Assembly (NCBI RefSeq): GCF_007971385.1
Contig: NZ_CP042434.1
Coordinates: 3,968,001-4,032,000 of the forward strand
DNA length: 64,000 bases
Reading direction: 5' to 3'
From: Arachidicoccus ginsenosidivorans
GTDB lineage: Bacteria > Bacteroidota > Bacteroidia > Chitinophagales > Chitinophagaceae
Both the position numbers and the translations under genes were made by a program. Position 1 is the first letter of the stretch. Each line of letters starts with the position of its first letter. Positions 18,413 through 27,659 of the stretch are shown here, piece by piece. Under the pieces are notes generated by a model. That model was not told the DNA's origin. It was given only the letters and a program-made list of their open reading frames with translations, and made no database searches.

Positions 18413-18442
18413 AGTTTAATCGAACAGTAGTTGTATAGAAAT
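18413..18442 (+). repeat. Terminal degenerate CRISPR repeat
   Basis: The last copy keeps TTTAATCGAACA and AGAAAT but differs at several sites, which marks the leader-distal end of the array. Confidence 0.85.
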
Positions 18443-18729
18443 TTTGAGGTTGATTTGAATAATTTATATCCTATAATTTATATTATGTTAAATAGAAAGA
18501 AGATCAAAATTAATCTCCTGTTGTTAATACTAAATGAGGTATAAGAATTGTTTCAATAGTATTCTGTTTGTTGCTCGGCTATCCTATCCTTTCACAAACT
18601 CAAGCTTATGAAAGGATTAATATCGTCCAGCTTGCCAGGCTGCGAGGTGTTTCTTTCCGATGATACAACTTTAAGTGTGTAGCGATTTAATCGAAAATCG
18701 CGTTATGTTATAAGGGCAATATTGACCTT
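18443..18729. other. Region between the array and the barrel gene
   Basis: Contains a short frame at 18541-18663 without ATG that reads like a signal peptide (CLLLGYPILSQTQAYERI), perhaps the stub of a lost secreted protein. A 7-bp hairpin at 18682-18701 (GCGATTT/AAATCGC) has a loop containing AATCGA, which recalls the repeat core but is too short to claim as one. Confidence 0.35.
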
Positions 18730-19452
18730 ATGATGAACAATAAACCAATTCATATGCAAATTAAAAAATTACTCTCGATATTAGTCGTTTTAGTGATTAC
18801 TGGCACCTGCTTTGGACAAGTCCGTTGGGCAGTAAAAGCCGGACTAAATTACTCAAATATAAGCGCTGAAGATAAGGATGAAGTTAAGGCAAACACTAAA
18901 TCTGTTCCAGGTATTTATTTAGGTTTAGGAGCTGATATTGTAATGGCTAATCAGTTTTCTCTTCAACCAACTTTAATTTATGCGAAAAGAGGTTTTAAGC
19001 AGTCTGGTCCATCAAATGTTGGTTGGGGGAAAGACTTTGAGGCTAGGGTCTCCTATTTTGAACTTCCAATTGATTTTTTATATTCTCCGAGAATTGGCCC
19101 TGGAAACTTATTATTAGGTGCAGGCCCTTATTTGGGGTATGGAACCGGAGGAAGCTGGACAACAAGTGGTCCCGTAATTGTTGGTGATATTGTGTATGAT
19201 GCGAAAGGCGATATCTCCTTTCAAAATGATAATTCGACAAGAGGTGAAGGTACCAATAGTTTTACTTATGCAAAGCCATGGGATTATGGTGCTCATTTTA
19301 AATTGGGTTACGCGCTACTCGATAGGTATATTGTATCTTTTGAAGCGCAATACGGGGTGGCAAATTTGACGCCCAACTGGGGCGATCTTAAAGCACAAGG
19401 ATCCCTTAGAAATAAATCTTTTGGTATTTCCCTTGGATATCGTTTTGAATAA
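18730..19452 (+). CDS. Outer-membrane beta-barrel protein (PorT-like)
   Basis: 240 residues. After MQIKK there is a signal peptide (LLSILVVLVITGTCFG, cleavage before QVRW). The mature part alternates aromatic and polar residues and ends with GISLGYRFE, the terminal aromatic beta signal of outer-membrane barrels. The start of the mature chain, VKAGLNYSNIS, is typical of the Bacteroidota outer-membrane beta-barrel family (PF13568 type). Starts at 18730, 18733 and 18754 are all possible. Function is unknown; probably a small porin or structural barrel. It does not appear to belong to the CRISPR locus. Confidence 0.85.
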   Translation: MMNNKPIHMQIKKLLSILVVLVITGTCFGQVRWAVKAGLNYSNISAEDKDEVKANTKSVPGIYLGLGADIVMANQFSLQPTLIYAKRGFKQSGPSNVGWGKDFEARVSYFELPIDFLYSPRIGPGNLLLGAGPYLGYGTGGSWTTSGPVIVGDIVYDAKGDISFQNDNSTRGEGTNSFTYAKPWDYGAHFKLGYALLDRYIVSFEAQYGVANLTPNWGDLKAQGSLRNKSFGISLGYRFE

Positions 19453-19458
19453 AACAGC

Positions 19459-19620
19459 TTATCTTTTAGATCTTACTTTAAAAAATATTAAGAGTCCAAG
19501 TAGACCTACAAAACTGATAATAGATAGTGATAGTGCTACTGGTCCATTGTGGAAGTTTTGAATGACCTCGATTAAAGCAATAATTATAAGAACGTATAAT
19601 AAAAGGAATTTTCTGATCAT
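19459..19620 (-). CDS. Small membrane protein (53 residues)
   Basis: A minus-strand ATG frame from 19620 begins MIRKFLLLYVLIIIALIEVI, has a short NFHNGP turn, a second hydrophobic segment (VALSLSIISFVGLLGLLIFF) and a basic tail KVRSKR before TAA. Two membrane helices with a positively charged C-terminus look like a genuine small membrane protein. The gene converges on the barrel gene with a 6-bp gap. No family is recognised. Confidence 0.55.
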   Translation of the reverse strand: MIRKFLLLYVLIIIALIEVIQNFHNGPVALSLSIISFVGLLGLLIFFKVRSKR

Positions 19621-19730
19621 CACTTTGATGGATTATTAATTTGCAGCTTTTATCAGAATAACTTTTAGCGATTGATATATCTGAATTTATTTATTCGTTC
19701 ACTATTTCTAGAAGGTTTGCGAGTAACAAT

Positions 19731-21071
19731 TTACACGATTCCTTGCGCTAACATTGCATCAGCCACTTTTACAAACCCACTGATATTTGCACCTCTTTCA
19801 TAATTAATGTATCCATCAGCTTCTTTGCCATATTTCATACACTGCTCATGGATTTCATGCATGATACTTTTTAATTTCATATCCACTTCTGCACGCGTCC
19901 AGGAATAACGTTGTGAATTTTGTGACATTTCCAAGCCAGAAACGGCTACGCCTCCAGCATTGGCGGCTTTGCCAGGGGCATAAAATATTTTTGCTTTTAG
20001 GAAAATCGCAACTGCTTCAGGAGTGCATGGCATATTGGCCCCTTCTGCAACACAAATACATCCATTTTTGACCAATAACTGCGCATCTTCTTCATTCAAC
20101 TCGTTTTGAGTGGCATTAGGTAGCGCTATATCACATTTAATTCGCCAAGGACGTTCACCTTCAAAATATTCGCAGCCAAATTTTGTTGCATATTCCTTTA
20201 TCGATCCGTGCTCATCATTCTTTAGATGCTTAATAAATGCCAATTTCTCATTATCGATACCATTTGGATCATACACAAATCCGTGAGAATCTGACAATGT
20301 CAAAACCTTTGCTCCATTTTGAATACACTTTTCGGCAGCATATTGTGCAACATTGCCGGATCCGGAAATAATTACGGTTTTGCCTTTTATTGATTCGTTC
20401 TTTGTTTTTAATATTTCATCGACAAAATAAATCAGCCCATAACCGGTCGCTTCAGGCCTGATATGGCTCCCACCCCATTCATTCCCCTTTCCTGTTAATA
20501 CGCCGTTAAAAGACCCGGCGATTCGCTTGTATTGGCCAAAAAGGAAACCAATTTCCCGGTTTCCTACTCCAATATCACCTGCGGGAATATCTGTATCTTC
20601 TCCAACGTGGCGGTAAAGTTCGGTCATAAAACTTTGGCAGAATTTCATCACCTCATTATCCGATTTGCCCTTGGGGTCAAAATCGGAACCACCTTTTCCA
20701 GCACCCATAGGCAATCCAGTAAGACTATTTTTAAATATTTGTTCAAAGGCCAGAAATTTTAATACACTTAGGGTTACTGATGGATGAAACCGTAAACCAC
20801 CCTTATAAGGTCCGATTGCACTGTTCATTTGCACGCGAAAACCCCTGTTTACCTGAACCTCTCCTTTGTCATCCAACCAAGGTACTCGGAAAATGATTAC
20901 ACGCTCAGGCTCTACCATCCGCTCTAAAATTTTGGTGTTCTTATATCTAGGTTCAGATTCTATAAATGAAATAATAGAAGTTGCTACCTCTTCTACTGCC
21001 TGTAAAAATTCCGGTTCGCCCGGATTCTTTTTCTTTAAATTGCTTAAAAAGTTATTAAGATTTTCGTTCAT
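19731..21071 (-). CDS. gdhA: NADP-type glutamate dehydrogenase
   Basis: Hexameric GDH that aminates 2-oxoglutarate, a main route of ammonium assimilation. The 446-residue length fits the NADP-type small GDH. Seen: the substrate-binding lysine region PMGAGKGGSDFDPKGKSD, DIPAGDIGVGNREIGFLFGQ, and the Rossmann stretch TVIISGSGNVAQYAAEK. A single gene with no neighbour in the operon; the upstream 136 bp hold its promoter, but no clear -7 box was found. Confidence 0.96.
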   Translation of the reverse strand: MNENLNNFLSNLKKKNPGEPEFLQAVEEVATSIISFIESEPRYKNTKILERMVEPERVIIFRVPWLDDKGEVQVNRGFRVQMNSAIGPYKGGLRFHPSVTLSVLKFLAFEQIFKNSLTGLPMGAGKGGSDFDPKGKSDNEVMKFCQSFMTELYRHVGEDTDIPAGDIGVGNREIGFLFGQYKRIAGSFNGVLTGKGNEWGGSHIRPEATGYGLIYFVDEILKTKNESIKGKTVIISGSGNVAQYAAEKCIQNGAKVLTLSDSHGFVYDPNGIDNEKLAFIKHLKNDEHGSIKEYATKFGCEYFEGERPWRIKCDIALPNATQNELNEEDAQLLVKNGCICVAEGANMPCTPEAVAIFLKAKIFYAPGKAANAGGVAVSGLEMSQNSQRYSWTRAEVDMKLKSIMHEIHEQCMKYGKEADGYINYERGANISGFVKVADAMLAQGIV

Positions 21072-21207
21072 ATTTTCTAATAAATAATGCTCTTCAGTTA
21101 ATATATTATAGCATTGAAATTAGATAAATTTCACCCCAATTCAAACAACGAGTGTTAGTATTTGGTCTTTATTTAAAAATGAATGTAGTGGACATTTTTT
21201 TTAAAGA

Positions 21208-21561
21208 CTACTTTCCGCCTTTGCCTGAGCTGATATTTACTACTGGCAAACCAGGCACGGTGATCTTAATTTTTGCGGGAACTTGCTGATTATTGTTTAC
21301 CTCAATTTTACTGTCGTTTTCCAAATAGATACTTCGTTTTCTTTTAGCAGGAAGGATTATTTTGGATGATTCCTTGCCATTTTTGAAGGTCGATGCTGTT
21401 ATTTGATTTTTTGATTTGTTTTTAATCACAACCTTTCTTCGGGTTTGCTGATTGGGTCCAATGATAACCGATCCGGAAGGGTTGACATTTCGGGTAATCA
21501 TTATTCCAGTGCAGGAACTAAATGCAGCCATCACAACAAACAATTTGATTATTTTTTTCAT
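21208..21561 (-). CDS. Small putative lipoprotein
   Basis: 117 residues starting MKKIIKLFVVMAAFSSCTG: a signal peptide ending in a lipobox-like SSC, which suggests lipidation at Cys17. The mature part is rich in lysine and asparagine (RRKVVIKNKSKNQ) and has a predicted beta-rich C-terminus. No known domain. It lies downstream of the alpha/beta-hydrolase operon with a 60-bp gap and may be co-transcribed. Confidence 0.6.
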   Translation of the reverse strand: MKKIIKLFVVMAAFSSCTGIMITRNVNPSGSVIIGPNQQTRRKVVIKNKSKNQITASTFKNGKESSKIILPAKRKRSIYLENDSKIEVNNNQQVPAKIKITVPGLPVVNISSGKGGK

Positions 21562-21621
21562 TTTGATGTAAATAAAGGTTTTTATTACAGTTAATGATAA
21601 TTTAATTGAACTTAGCCCCTT

Positions 21622-22899
21622 TTATCCATTTTTTTTGATCCATGAAGCAATATCATTTATTACCTGAGAAGGTATGTGCTTCTCCCCTTCATAATCTTTA
21701 GGACTTGGAGTGCCATTGCTTTGCATAAATAAATGTGAGAGTCCAGGGTAGCTTTTAAAACTGATATTGCTCATACCTTTTGTGGCTCTTTTCCATAAAT
21801 TAAAATCAGCCATTCGCACCTGATAATCCTTTTCTCCTTGCAATATTAAAAACGGCGTGTTGATACTTTTTATAACTTCTAAGGGTTTGTAGGCATTAAA
21901 TGACAACCAAAAACTGGCCTGTTGTTTTGATAGTAATGAATCAGAAGGAGAATTTTGGTTGAAAGCCTTGCCATGCATATAATGGATTTGTCGTTTAACT
22001 TCTTTTAATTTTTCATCGAGTTCCTTGCTGGGGGTTAATGAATCGAGATAAGTTAGTTGCTCCAAAATCAGATCTTGTATTGGTCTGGCTGGTCCTGCCA
22101 TCATAACAACGCCATTTACGACTCCCTTAGCCTTTTTGGCTATTCTTGGTGCCATAAAGGCCCCTAAACTATGCCCAATGACATACAATTTATAATTCTG
22201 GAATGTATCATTGTTATTGAAGTAATGAATAATATTCAATACATCATTTGTTACAACATCATCTACTGTAAAGTTTTTGGGTAGCGATTTAGGAGCTACA
22301 AAAGTTCTTTTATCGTAACGATAGGTAGAAATTCCTGCTTTTAAAAGTCCTTGCGCCAGGTCTTTAAATGGCTTAAGCTGCCCTAGAGTCTCATCGCGGT
22401 CATTCGCGCCGGAGCCGTGTACCAGAATAACCAATTTTTTTTGGTTATTATCTTTCGCGATGAGCAATGTGCCGGGTAAGGTGAGGTTGCCAGATTTGAT
22501 ATTATAGGCGTTTGGAGCATCATCTGTCTCTTGATTTTTTCTGTGTGGCACCAAAAAGAATCCTATAATCTTATTGTTGCTATTGAAAACAGTTCTGATA
22601 AGCTCACTATTTTTTTCAAAAACAGTATTGACAATGCAATTCAGATAGCCTCCAGCTTGCTGCTGATTTACGTCAACAACTTTTTTAAAGTCTCCATTTT
22701 TCTGTACCATGCTATTGGTTATCTGTCCCAAAAGTACGGGAGGCATTTTGTTTTGTATTGAACTGTCAATATAGCTGATTGCTGTGTCGTATTGTTTATT
22801 AAAAATTGCCTCCACGAACGCTTTTGCGATTTGTTTTGGCGTTTGACATAAACCAATAAATGGAATCAACAGGATGGCTAGTAATAAATTGCGCTTCAT
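21622..22899 (-). CDS. Secreted alpha/beta hydrolase with N-terminal DUF3887-like domain
   Basis: 425 residues. Signal peptide MKRNLLLAILLIPFIGLC, then an NTF2-like DUF3887-type region (IAKAFVEAIFNKQYDTAISY), then an alpha/beta-hydrolase fold. The hydrolase shows the oxyanion segment LVHGSGANDRDE, the nucleophile elbow GHSLGA, an acid candidate in QGEKDYQV, and the histidine in GLSHLF. The triad therefore looks complete. The substrate is unknown; this architecture usually gives periplasmic esterases or peptidases. It starts 7 bp after the YIP1 gene and is third in a DUF2089-YIP1-hydrolase operon. Confidence 0.85.
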   Translation of the reverse strand: MKRNLLLAILLIPFIGLCQTPKQIAKAFVEAIFNKQYDTAISYIDSSIQNKMPPVLLGQITNSMVQKNGDFKKVVDVNQQQAGGYLNCIVNTVFEKNSELIRTVFNSNNKIIGFFLVPHRKNQETDDAPNAYNIKSGNLTLPGTLLIAKDNNQKKLVILVHGSGANDRDETLGQLKPFKDLAQGLLKAGISTYRYDKRTFVAPKSLPKNFTVDDVVTNDVLNIIHYFNNNDTFQNYKLYVIGHSLGAFMAPRIAKKAKGVVNGVVMMAGPARPIQDLILEQLTYLDSLTPSKELDEKLKEVKRQIHYMHGKAFNQNSPSDSLLSKQQASFWLSFNAYKPLEVIKSINTPFLILQGEKDYQVRMADFNLWKRATKGMSNISFKSYPGLSHLFMQSNGTPSPKDYEGEKHIPSQVINDIASWIKKNG

Positions 22900-22906
22900 G
22901 TTGTTG

Positions 22907-23467
22907 TTATTTAAAATGAATGGAATGAATAAAAACTAAGGAAGTAATCTCCGCTAGAATTAACGCCAATATGAATGTCCAGACGGCTTTAGATCCATAA
23001 ATATTTATACAAACTCGATAGCTATTATAATAAAGGGCAACAGTCCAGATGATGCATATTAAAGAAAAGAATGAGGCAATAAAAAAGCCTGCTGTAAAAT
23101 GGATTTGGGTAATATCGCTTAATTGCTCCTTGTCAATATATGGAATCGCAAATGCTGCCAGTGCTACCAATAGTAATGGCGCTCTGGAAAGTAGTGTCGT
23201 ACCTAGAATATCGATCCATCGAAATCTGGTTTTGGTAAATAACAGGCCAGTCAATCCCAAAAATAGAACAAGGCATAACCAGGAAATGATATAAAAACTA
23301 ACGTAGGGCCAAATACTAGTAAAAGGTGCTACATGAAAATCAATAACGCCATCAAAGGCGCTATGACTAAAATAAGAGATAGCCAATGTAAGTATAGCAA
23401 ATAAGCCGCCGATCCACAGAGCCTTCCCTCCCGCTATTTTTGTAAAAGGATTGAAAATAAATACCAT
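22907..23467 (-). CDS. YIP1-like integral membrane protein
   Basis: Using the ATG at 23467 (MVFIFNPFTKIAGGKALW) the protein has 186 residues and five predicted membrane helices, for example ALWIGGLFAILTLAISYF and VSFYIISWLCLVLFLGLT. An upstream in-frame ATG at 23506 would overlap the DUF2089 gene and is less likely. The layout (N-P-F start and helix bundle) fits the YIP1/Yip1-domain family. Function is unknown. It lies 4 bp after the DUF2089 gene. Confidence 0.7.
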   Translation of the reverse strand: MVFIFNPFTKIAGGKALWIGGLFAILTLAISYFSHSAFDGVIDFHVAPFTSIWPYVSFYIISWLCLVLFLGLTGLLFTKTRFRWIDILGTTLLSRAPLLLVALAAFAIPYIDKEQLSDITQIHFTAGFFIASFFSLICIIWTVALYYNSYRVCINIYGSKAVWTFILALILAEITSLVFIHSIHFK

Positions 23468-23471
23468 AAAG

Positions 23472-23744
23472 CTAGTTTTCGAGGTTTTTAATTTTTTCGA
23501 TAACACTATCTAATATATTGCGGACGGTCGGGTAACTAAGTGACATTTGTTCCGCCATTAGTTTAATACTGCCACTGGCCTTGACAAAGTCAAGCATAAA
23601 CTTTTGATCTTCTTCAGGTAATAACATAATGGGGGGAAGTTTATAATCACCCACCACTTTAGTGTGGCAGTGATGACAACTCATTGCTTCTACATCCAGA
23701 AAGCTATTGCAACTAGGGCAATAAATGGGTAACCTCTTTTCCAT
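23472..23744 (-). CDS. DUF2089 family zinc-ribbon, helix-turn-helix protein
   Basis: 90 residues. The N-terminus is a zinc ribbon with two CxxC pairs (YCPSCNSFLD and MSCHHCHTK). The C-terminus is a helix-turn-helix (SIKLMAEQMSLSYPTVRNILD), matching the DUF2089 layout. It is probably a small transcription factor and, as first gene of the operon, a candidate regulator of the following YIP1 and hydrolase genes. Confidence 0.8.
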   Translation of the reverse strand: MEKRLPIYCPSCNSFLDVEAMSCHHCHTKVVGDYKLPPIMLLPEEDQKFMLDFVKASGSIKLMAEQMSLSYPTVRNILDSVIEKIKNLEN

Positions 23745-23893
23745 AATTTATTCAAATATAGGAAATTTGTTTCAATATTATTGAACAGAGGTTTAATAAT
23801 ATTAATTATTTAATTAAATAAGTTGAATTATTATTAATTTGTTAGCCGGCGGATTAGAAGCAATTTTGTAAAGTACACGTTAATCAAAATAAA

Positions 23894-23934
23894 ATCAGGC
23901 CTCATTGTAATATTTGATTACAATGAGGCCTGAT
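23894..23934 (-). terminator. Rho-independent terminator of the AraC gene
   Basis: A perfect 18-bp stem (ATCAGGCCTCATTGTAAT with its complement at 23917-23934) and a 5-nt loop, followed on the minus strand by TTTTATTTTG. Confidence 0.9.
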
Positions 23935-23959
23935 AATGCTTTTATTTCAGTAACCAAAG

Positions 23960-24795
23960 TTATGCGGAGATGGATTGGATGACCGGTCTTAATTGGGAAG
24001 GAGAAACACCATACATTTTCTTAAAAGCGAAGGAAAAATGTGACAAATTCTCAAATCCAAGCTCAATATATACCTCAGAGGGGGTTCTTCCTTTTTCTTT
24101 GAGCAGGTAATGCGCCTCAGACAATCTTTTACTGAGGAGCCATCTACTAGGTGTAGCATTAAACACTTTCTGAAAATCTCTTTTAAAGGTGGCCAGACTC
24201 CTACCGGATAAATAAGCAAATCTGCTCATTTTGACATTAAAATGGTAATGCCTGTTCATAAATTCTTCCAGATCAATCTTGCCGGGTTCTGAAAAATCAA
24301 ATAGTGAATTAGCTAATTTAGGAGCCAGTTCCAATAATAAAAGAATGGCTTCTTTCATTTTTATAAAAACCAAACTATTATTTAGGGCTTCTTTGTTGTC
24401 CTCATACTGCCTTAGAGAGTCAAAAAAGCTTATGAGTAATGGGTGGCTTTTAAGTTTAACTACGGCGTCCCCTTTATCACACTGCGTTGGCGCGATATTT
24501 TTATGAATGCTGATCTTGCGAAGCAATTCCTGATCCAAAGGAATTGAGATGCAACGGAACGGAGCATTTTCTTCTGGAGTCTTTTCAAACTTAACTAACC
24601 GATTTCTTTTGGAGAACCGAAAATCTCCTTTTTGAAAATATATTCTTTATCTCCGTCATTGAATTTTAAGGTTCCAGATATCTGATAGCTCAAAATGTGC
24701 TGGGATACAAATTGCTCTCCTTCTCTTTTGGCCTCAAAATGACAGGAATAGTGTACCTCAGGCTTTATGTTTTTCTGTTGTGTATTCATTTTCAA
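23960..24795 (-). CDS. AraC-family transcriptional regulator, frameshifted
   Basis: The N-terminal part (24795 to 24595) starts MKMNTQQKN and holds a cupin-like stretch (HILSYQISGTLKFNDGDKE). The frame then breaks. The second frame, ending at 23960, carries the two helix-turn-helix motifs of AraC (RFAYLSGRSLATFKRDFQKV and ELGFENLSHFSFAFKKMYG). Adding one G opposite the CC at 24627-24628 joins them as FKKGDFRFSKRNRLVKFEK, giving about 278 residues. It sits 186 bp downstream of the SDR gene on the same strand; such AraC-SDR pairs are common in Bacteroidota and suggest it regulates the oxidoreductase. Confidence 0.82.
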
Positions 24796-24981
24796 TAAAT
24801 TGTGTAGGTGCTTACTCTAAAATGGCCATTCAAGCGATAATTATGCCTATTAAATTCCAAATGTCATAGTCTGTTTTAGCGTCTAAAAAACATACTTAAC
24901 TTCAGCGGTTCACTATGTGAAATTACACTTTTCAAATCATTTTATTTAAATCTCCTGGATCCATTAATTGAATTTGGGCAA

Positions 24982-25857
24982 TTATTTAACCGCCCAAGGC
25001 TGATTTTCAATAAAATTAATTTGTTCATCTTGATCCGCATCAGTAGATACACTAACTGATAACCATTGTTTAAGCTCCTCAGTGCGAACAGATAAACCGT
25101 TCTGAAGGATGCCAACGGCATCTGAACCGAGCACCAAATGGACTGGAGGTTGGGGATGGTCAATCAAATCCATTAAAACAGTGGCCATTTTGTCTGGATC
25201 GCCCACTGGGACAAAATTGCCATTTTTGAAAAATGAAATTCTACTTTGCACAGCATGATACACTTCTGGGCTGTCAGCATAGCTCATAGAGCTGCCTGAC
25301 CACTCAGTCTTGATGCCTCCCGGTTCAATAGCCATTACTGTAATTCCTAATGGAGCCACTTCCTTATGCAATGCTTCGCTAAAACCACTTAATCCAAATT
25401 TAGCTGCTTGGTAAATGGAAAGTCCTGTACTGGCCACCCGCCCCCCAATGGAACTGATCTGAAGAATATGACCTGAACCTTGGCGGCGCATATGAGGAAT
25501 GACCGCTCTTGAGAGTTCGATGGGCGCATATAAATTGGTTTCAAGCTGGTCTCTGACCTGGTCATCAGAAAAACTTTCAGCTGCGCCGGTAATACCAAAA
25601 CCAGCATTATTGACCAGGACATCAATCTGCCCGAAATGATCGATTCCCATGCTGACCGCCTGATGTATCTTTTTCGTGTCCTTGACATCCAGTTTTAGCT
25701 TAAGGATGTTTACTGCTGGATAGTCATCCAAATAATCAAGGTCGCTAAGACGCCTGGCAGTCGCAATGACCTGATCCCCTTTGTTTAAAATAGCGAGGGT
25801 CAGGCTTTTGCCTAATCCTTTTGAACTACCTGTGATAAACCAAACTTTGCTTTCCAT
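24982..25857 (-). CDS. Short-chain dehydrogenase/reductase
   Basis: 291 residues of the classical SDR fold: cofactor motif TGSSKGLG near residue 10, VNNAG near 83, catalytic serine in LQISSIGG and the YxxxK pair in YQAAK, then PGGIKTEW. The pattern of charged residues after the second strand (ATARR) suggests NADP(H). The substrate is unknown. It is next to the AraC-type gene. Confidence 0.9.
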   Translation of the reverse strand: MESKVWFITGSSKGLGKSLTLAILNKGDQVIATARRLSDLDYLDDYPAVNILKLKLDVKDTKKIHQAVSMGIDHFGQIDVLVNNAGFGITGAAESFSDDQVRDQLETNLYAPIELSRAVIPHMRRQGSGHILQISSIGGRVASTGLSIYQAAKFGLSGFSEALHKEVAPLGITVMAIEPGGIKTEWSGSSMSYADSPEVYHAVQSRISFFKNGNFVPVGDPDKMATVLMDLIDHPQPPVHLVLGSDAVGILQNGLSVRTEELKQWLSVSVSTDADQDEQINFIENQPWAVK

Positions 25858-26002
25858 ATGTTTTTAATTTATGGAGCAAATGTCCGCAAAGAATTCTGCC
25901 AAGGCTTTGTTGATTGGCTCAATTTTACTTTGTTGTATGGCTCATTTTTCCCTTGAAATCGAATTCACAAGGGAAATTAAATGAGGAAACTGTAGAATAA
26001 AA

Positions 26003-26042
26003 CAGGCAGCCATTTCTATCGCTTATGGGAAATAGCTGCCTG
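26003..26042 (-). terminator. Terminator after the susD-like gene
   Basis: CAGGCAGC (26003-26010) pairs with GCTGCCTG (26035-26042), with the stem extended by ATTTC/GAAAT with a one-base mismatch. On the minus strand it is followed by TTTTATT. Confidence 0.8.
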
Positions 26043-26067
26043 ATTTTAAAATTCAAATAAATTAGTG

Positions 26068-27597
26068 CTATTTCAATAGCCACATAATCTTATTGATCTC
26101 ATCATAGCCGTCAAACTGTCGATCTAAAGCTTCAATCAGGTTTGCTCTGTTATAATCTGTTTCTGTAGATGGATACAGCCAGCGCATTGGGATTGCACCT
26201 ACATCATTTGCATTTAAACTGGTGGCTGGATTAATTGGGAAAACCGGATATTTATTTCTGCGGTATTCAAAATAACTACTGAGGCCATCTTTCATAAATT
26301 CCCGGATATAGCGTTGCATCCAGATTTGTTTAAGCTGCTCACTTTGTGTTGTTTTAAAGGCGGCCTCACCGGTAAAGTAATGGTCGATATAATCCTGATT
26401 AATCGCCATGCCATGCGCATAAGAAGGATCCGTATTCATGAGCTCCTCCAAGGCTGATTTTACACCATTTTCATAATAGGATTTTGCATCACCTGAACTA
26501 ATCCATCCAAGTACCCTGGCTTCAGCTAAAATAAGTTCCTGTTCGCCATAAGTAATTAACATCCGTGGCTCACTGGCCTCTTCTTTAAGGTATCGGCTGT
26601 TGATTAGTGAATATTTATTGGCGCTATGACCTGCATTCATAGCAGGGTAATCCATAGAGACGTCTACACCTATATAGGCATTCATGTTATTTTCACTTTG
26701 TCCACTGCTAATCTGGGCACCTGCCGGGTCACCGTAATAAAACAATCTCCTGTCATTTAACTGCTTTAGATTATCAACCAATAATGAGCTGAGAATGGTT
26801 CGGCTTGTGAAAAGGTCATTAGTGCCTGATAATGGATGCTTATTTTGGGTGGAATAATCAAGACCAAAATATTCGCCAGTATTTTCCAATAAATGACCTG
26901 CATCCACGATGGATTTAAATCTTGCTTTAATTGACAGATCAGCGTCTCCTACTTTTTTGCTTAGCGTCATTAACACCTTTAAGGCAAAACTATTAGACGC
27001 AGCCCGCCATTTGGCAGGATCCCCATTATAAGGGGTTGGATCCCCGGAAAAGTTGGTACCCTCCGCAAAGAAAGCGTCAGCTGCTTTTAGGTCATCTAAA
27101 ATGGTGATAAATACCTGTTTTTGGGTGTCATATTTAGGCTGAAATTCTCCATTTACTCCTCCATTGGCCTCGCTACAGGGAATATCGCCCATTTGCATGG
27201 TTAATTGGTAGAACATATACGCTTTAACAAAAGCGGCTACACCTTTATAAGCGTTTTCCATTGGGCCATCCTTGGCATATTTCAGCATCTTGTCAAGATC
27301 AGGTAAAATGGTCATAGCAGAAAAACTGCCACTACCCAAAAGATTATATTGCTCTGCTAGTTGCCCTTCATTGGCATACCCGACATATTTGGCCAATGCA
27401 TTTTCCGTGATATATGCCTTGGCATCTCGCCCATTAAATCTGGCAACACTTAAAATTGCACTTGTGCACAGTAAAGAAGCGCTAGCTTCTGTGGGAGTAT
27501 TTGGATCAGAATTGATTTCATCGAATTTATTACAACTAAAAAGCCCTACAAGGACCATAAGTAAGGCGGCTGCATATTTCTTATAATAGTTTAACAT
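26068..27597 (-). CDS. SusD/RagB-family outer-membrane lipoprotein
   Basis: SusD-like proteins are surface lids that bind a nutrient and close over the SusC transporter. The 509-residue protein has a lipoprotein signal (LLMVLVGLFSC), then NKFDEINSDPNTPTEA, the conserved start of the SusD-like_2 group. Helical TPR regions follow, and the C-terminus has QRYIREFMKDGLSSYFEYRR. It lies 62 bp after the susC-like gene and is translated from the same operon. The substrate cannot be told; no glycosidase or peptidase gene is beside it. Confidence 0.93.
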   Translation of the reverse strand: MLNYYKKYAAALLMVLVGLFSCNKFDEINSDPNTPTEASASLLCTSAILSVARFNGRDAKAYITENALAKYVGYANEGQLAEQYNLLGSGSFSAMTILPDLDKMLKYAKDGPMENAYKGVAAFVKAYMFYQLTMQMGDIPCSEANGGVNGEFQPKYDTQKQVFITILDDLKAADAFFAEGTNFSGDPTPYNGDPAKWRAASNSFALKVLMTLSKKVGDADLSIKARFKSIVDAGHLLENTGEYFGLDYSTQNKHPLSGTNDLFTSRTILSSLLVDNLKQLNDRRLFYYGDPAGAQISSGQSENNMNAYIGVDVSMDYPAMNAGHSANKYSLINSRYLKEEASEPRMLITYGEQELILAEARVLGWISSGDAKSYYENGVKSALEELMNTDPSYAHGMAINQDYIDHYFTGEAAFKTTQSEQLKQIWMQRYIREFMKDGLSSYFEYRRNKYPVFPINPATSLNANDVGAIPMRWLYPSTETDYNRANLIEALDRQFDGYDEINKIMWLLK

Positions 27598-27659
27598 GAT
27601 ACATTTTTTTTAAATTCAAGAAAATGGGTGTTTAAAATTTAGATTACCAAGTATATACG

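Larger units (their letters stand above)
17460..18442 (+). CRISPR. CRISPR array, leader-distal part (15 repeats after the insertion)
   Basis: After the residual AATTGAAAT of repeat 58 the array resumes with a 36-nt spacer and repeat 59 at 17505. Repeats then run to 18442. Variants collect here as expected at the old end: repeat 61 (17637, GT for GG), repeat 62 (17685-17714, 5' end damaged, preceding spacer only 18 nt) and the last repeat (18413-18442, several changes such as TTTAATCGAACAGTAG). The spacer at 17781-17816 contains GGCTTAAT by chance or by recombination. Same repeat and phase as the proximal part, so originally one array. Confidence 0.96.
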
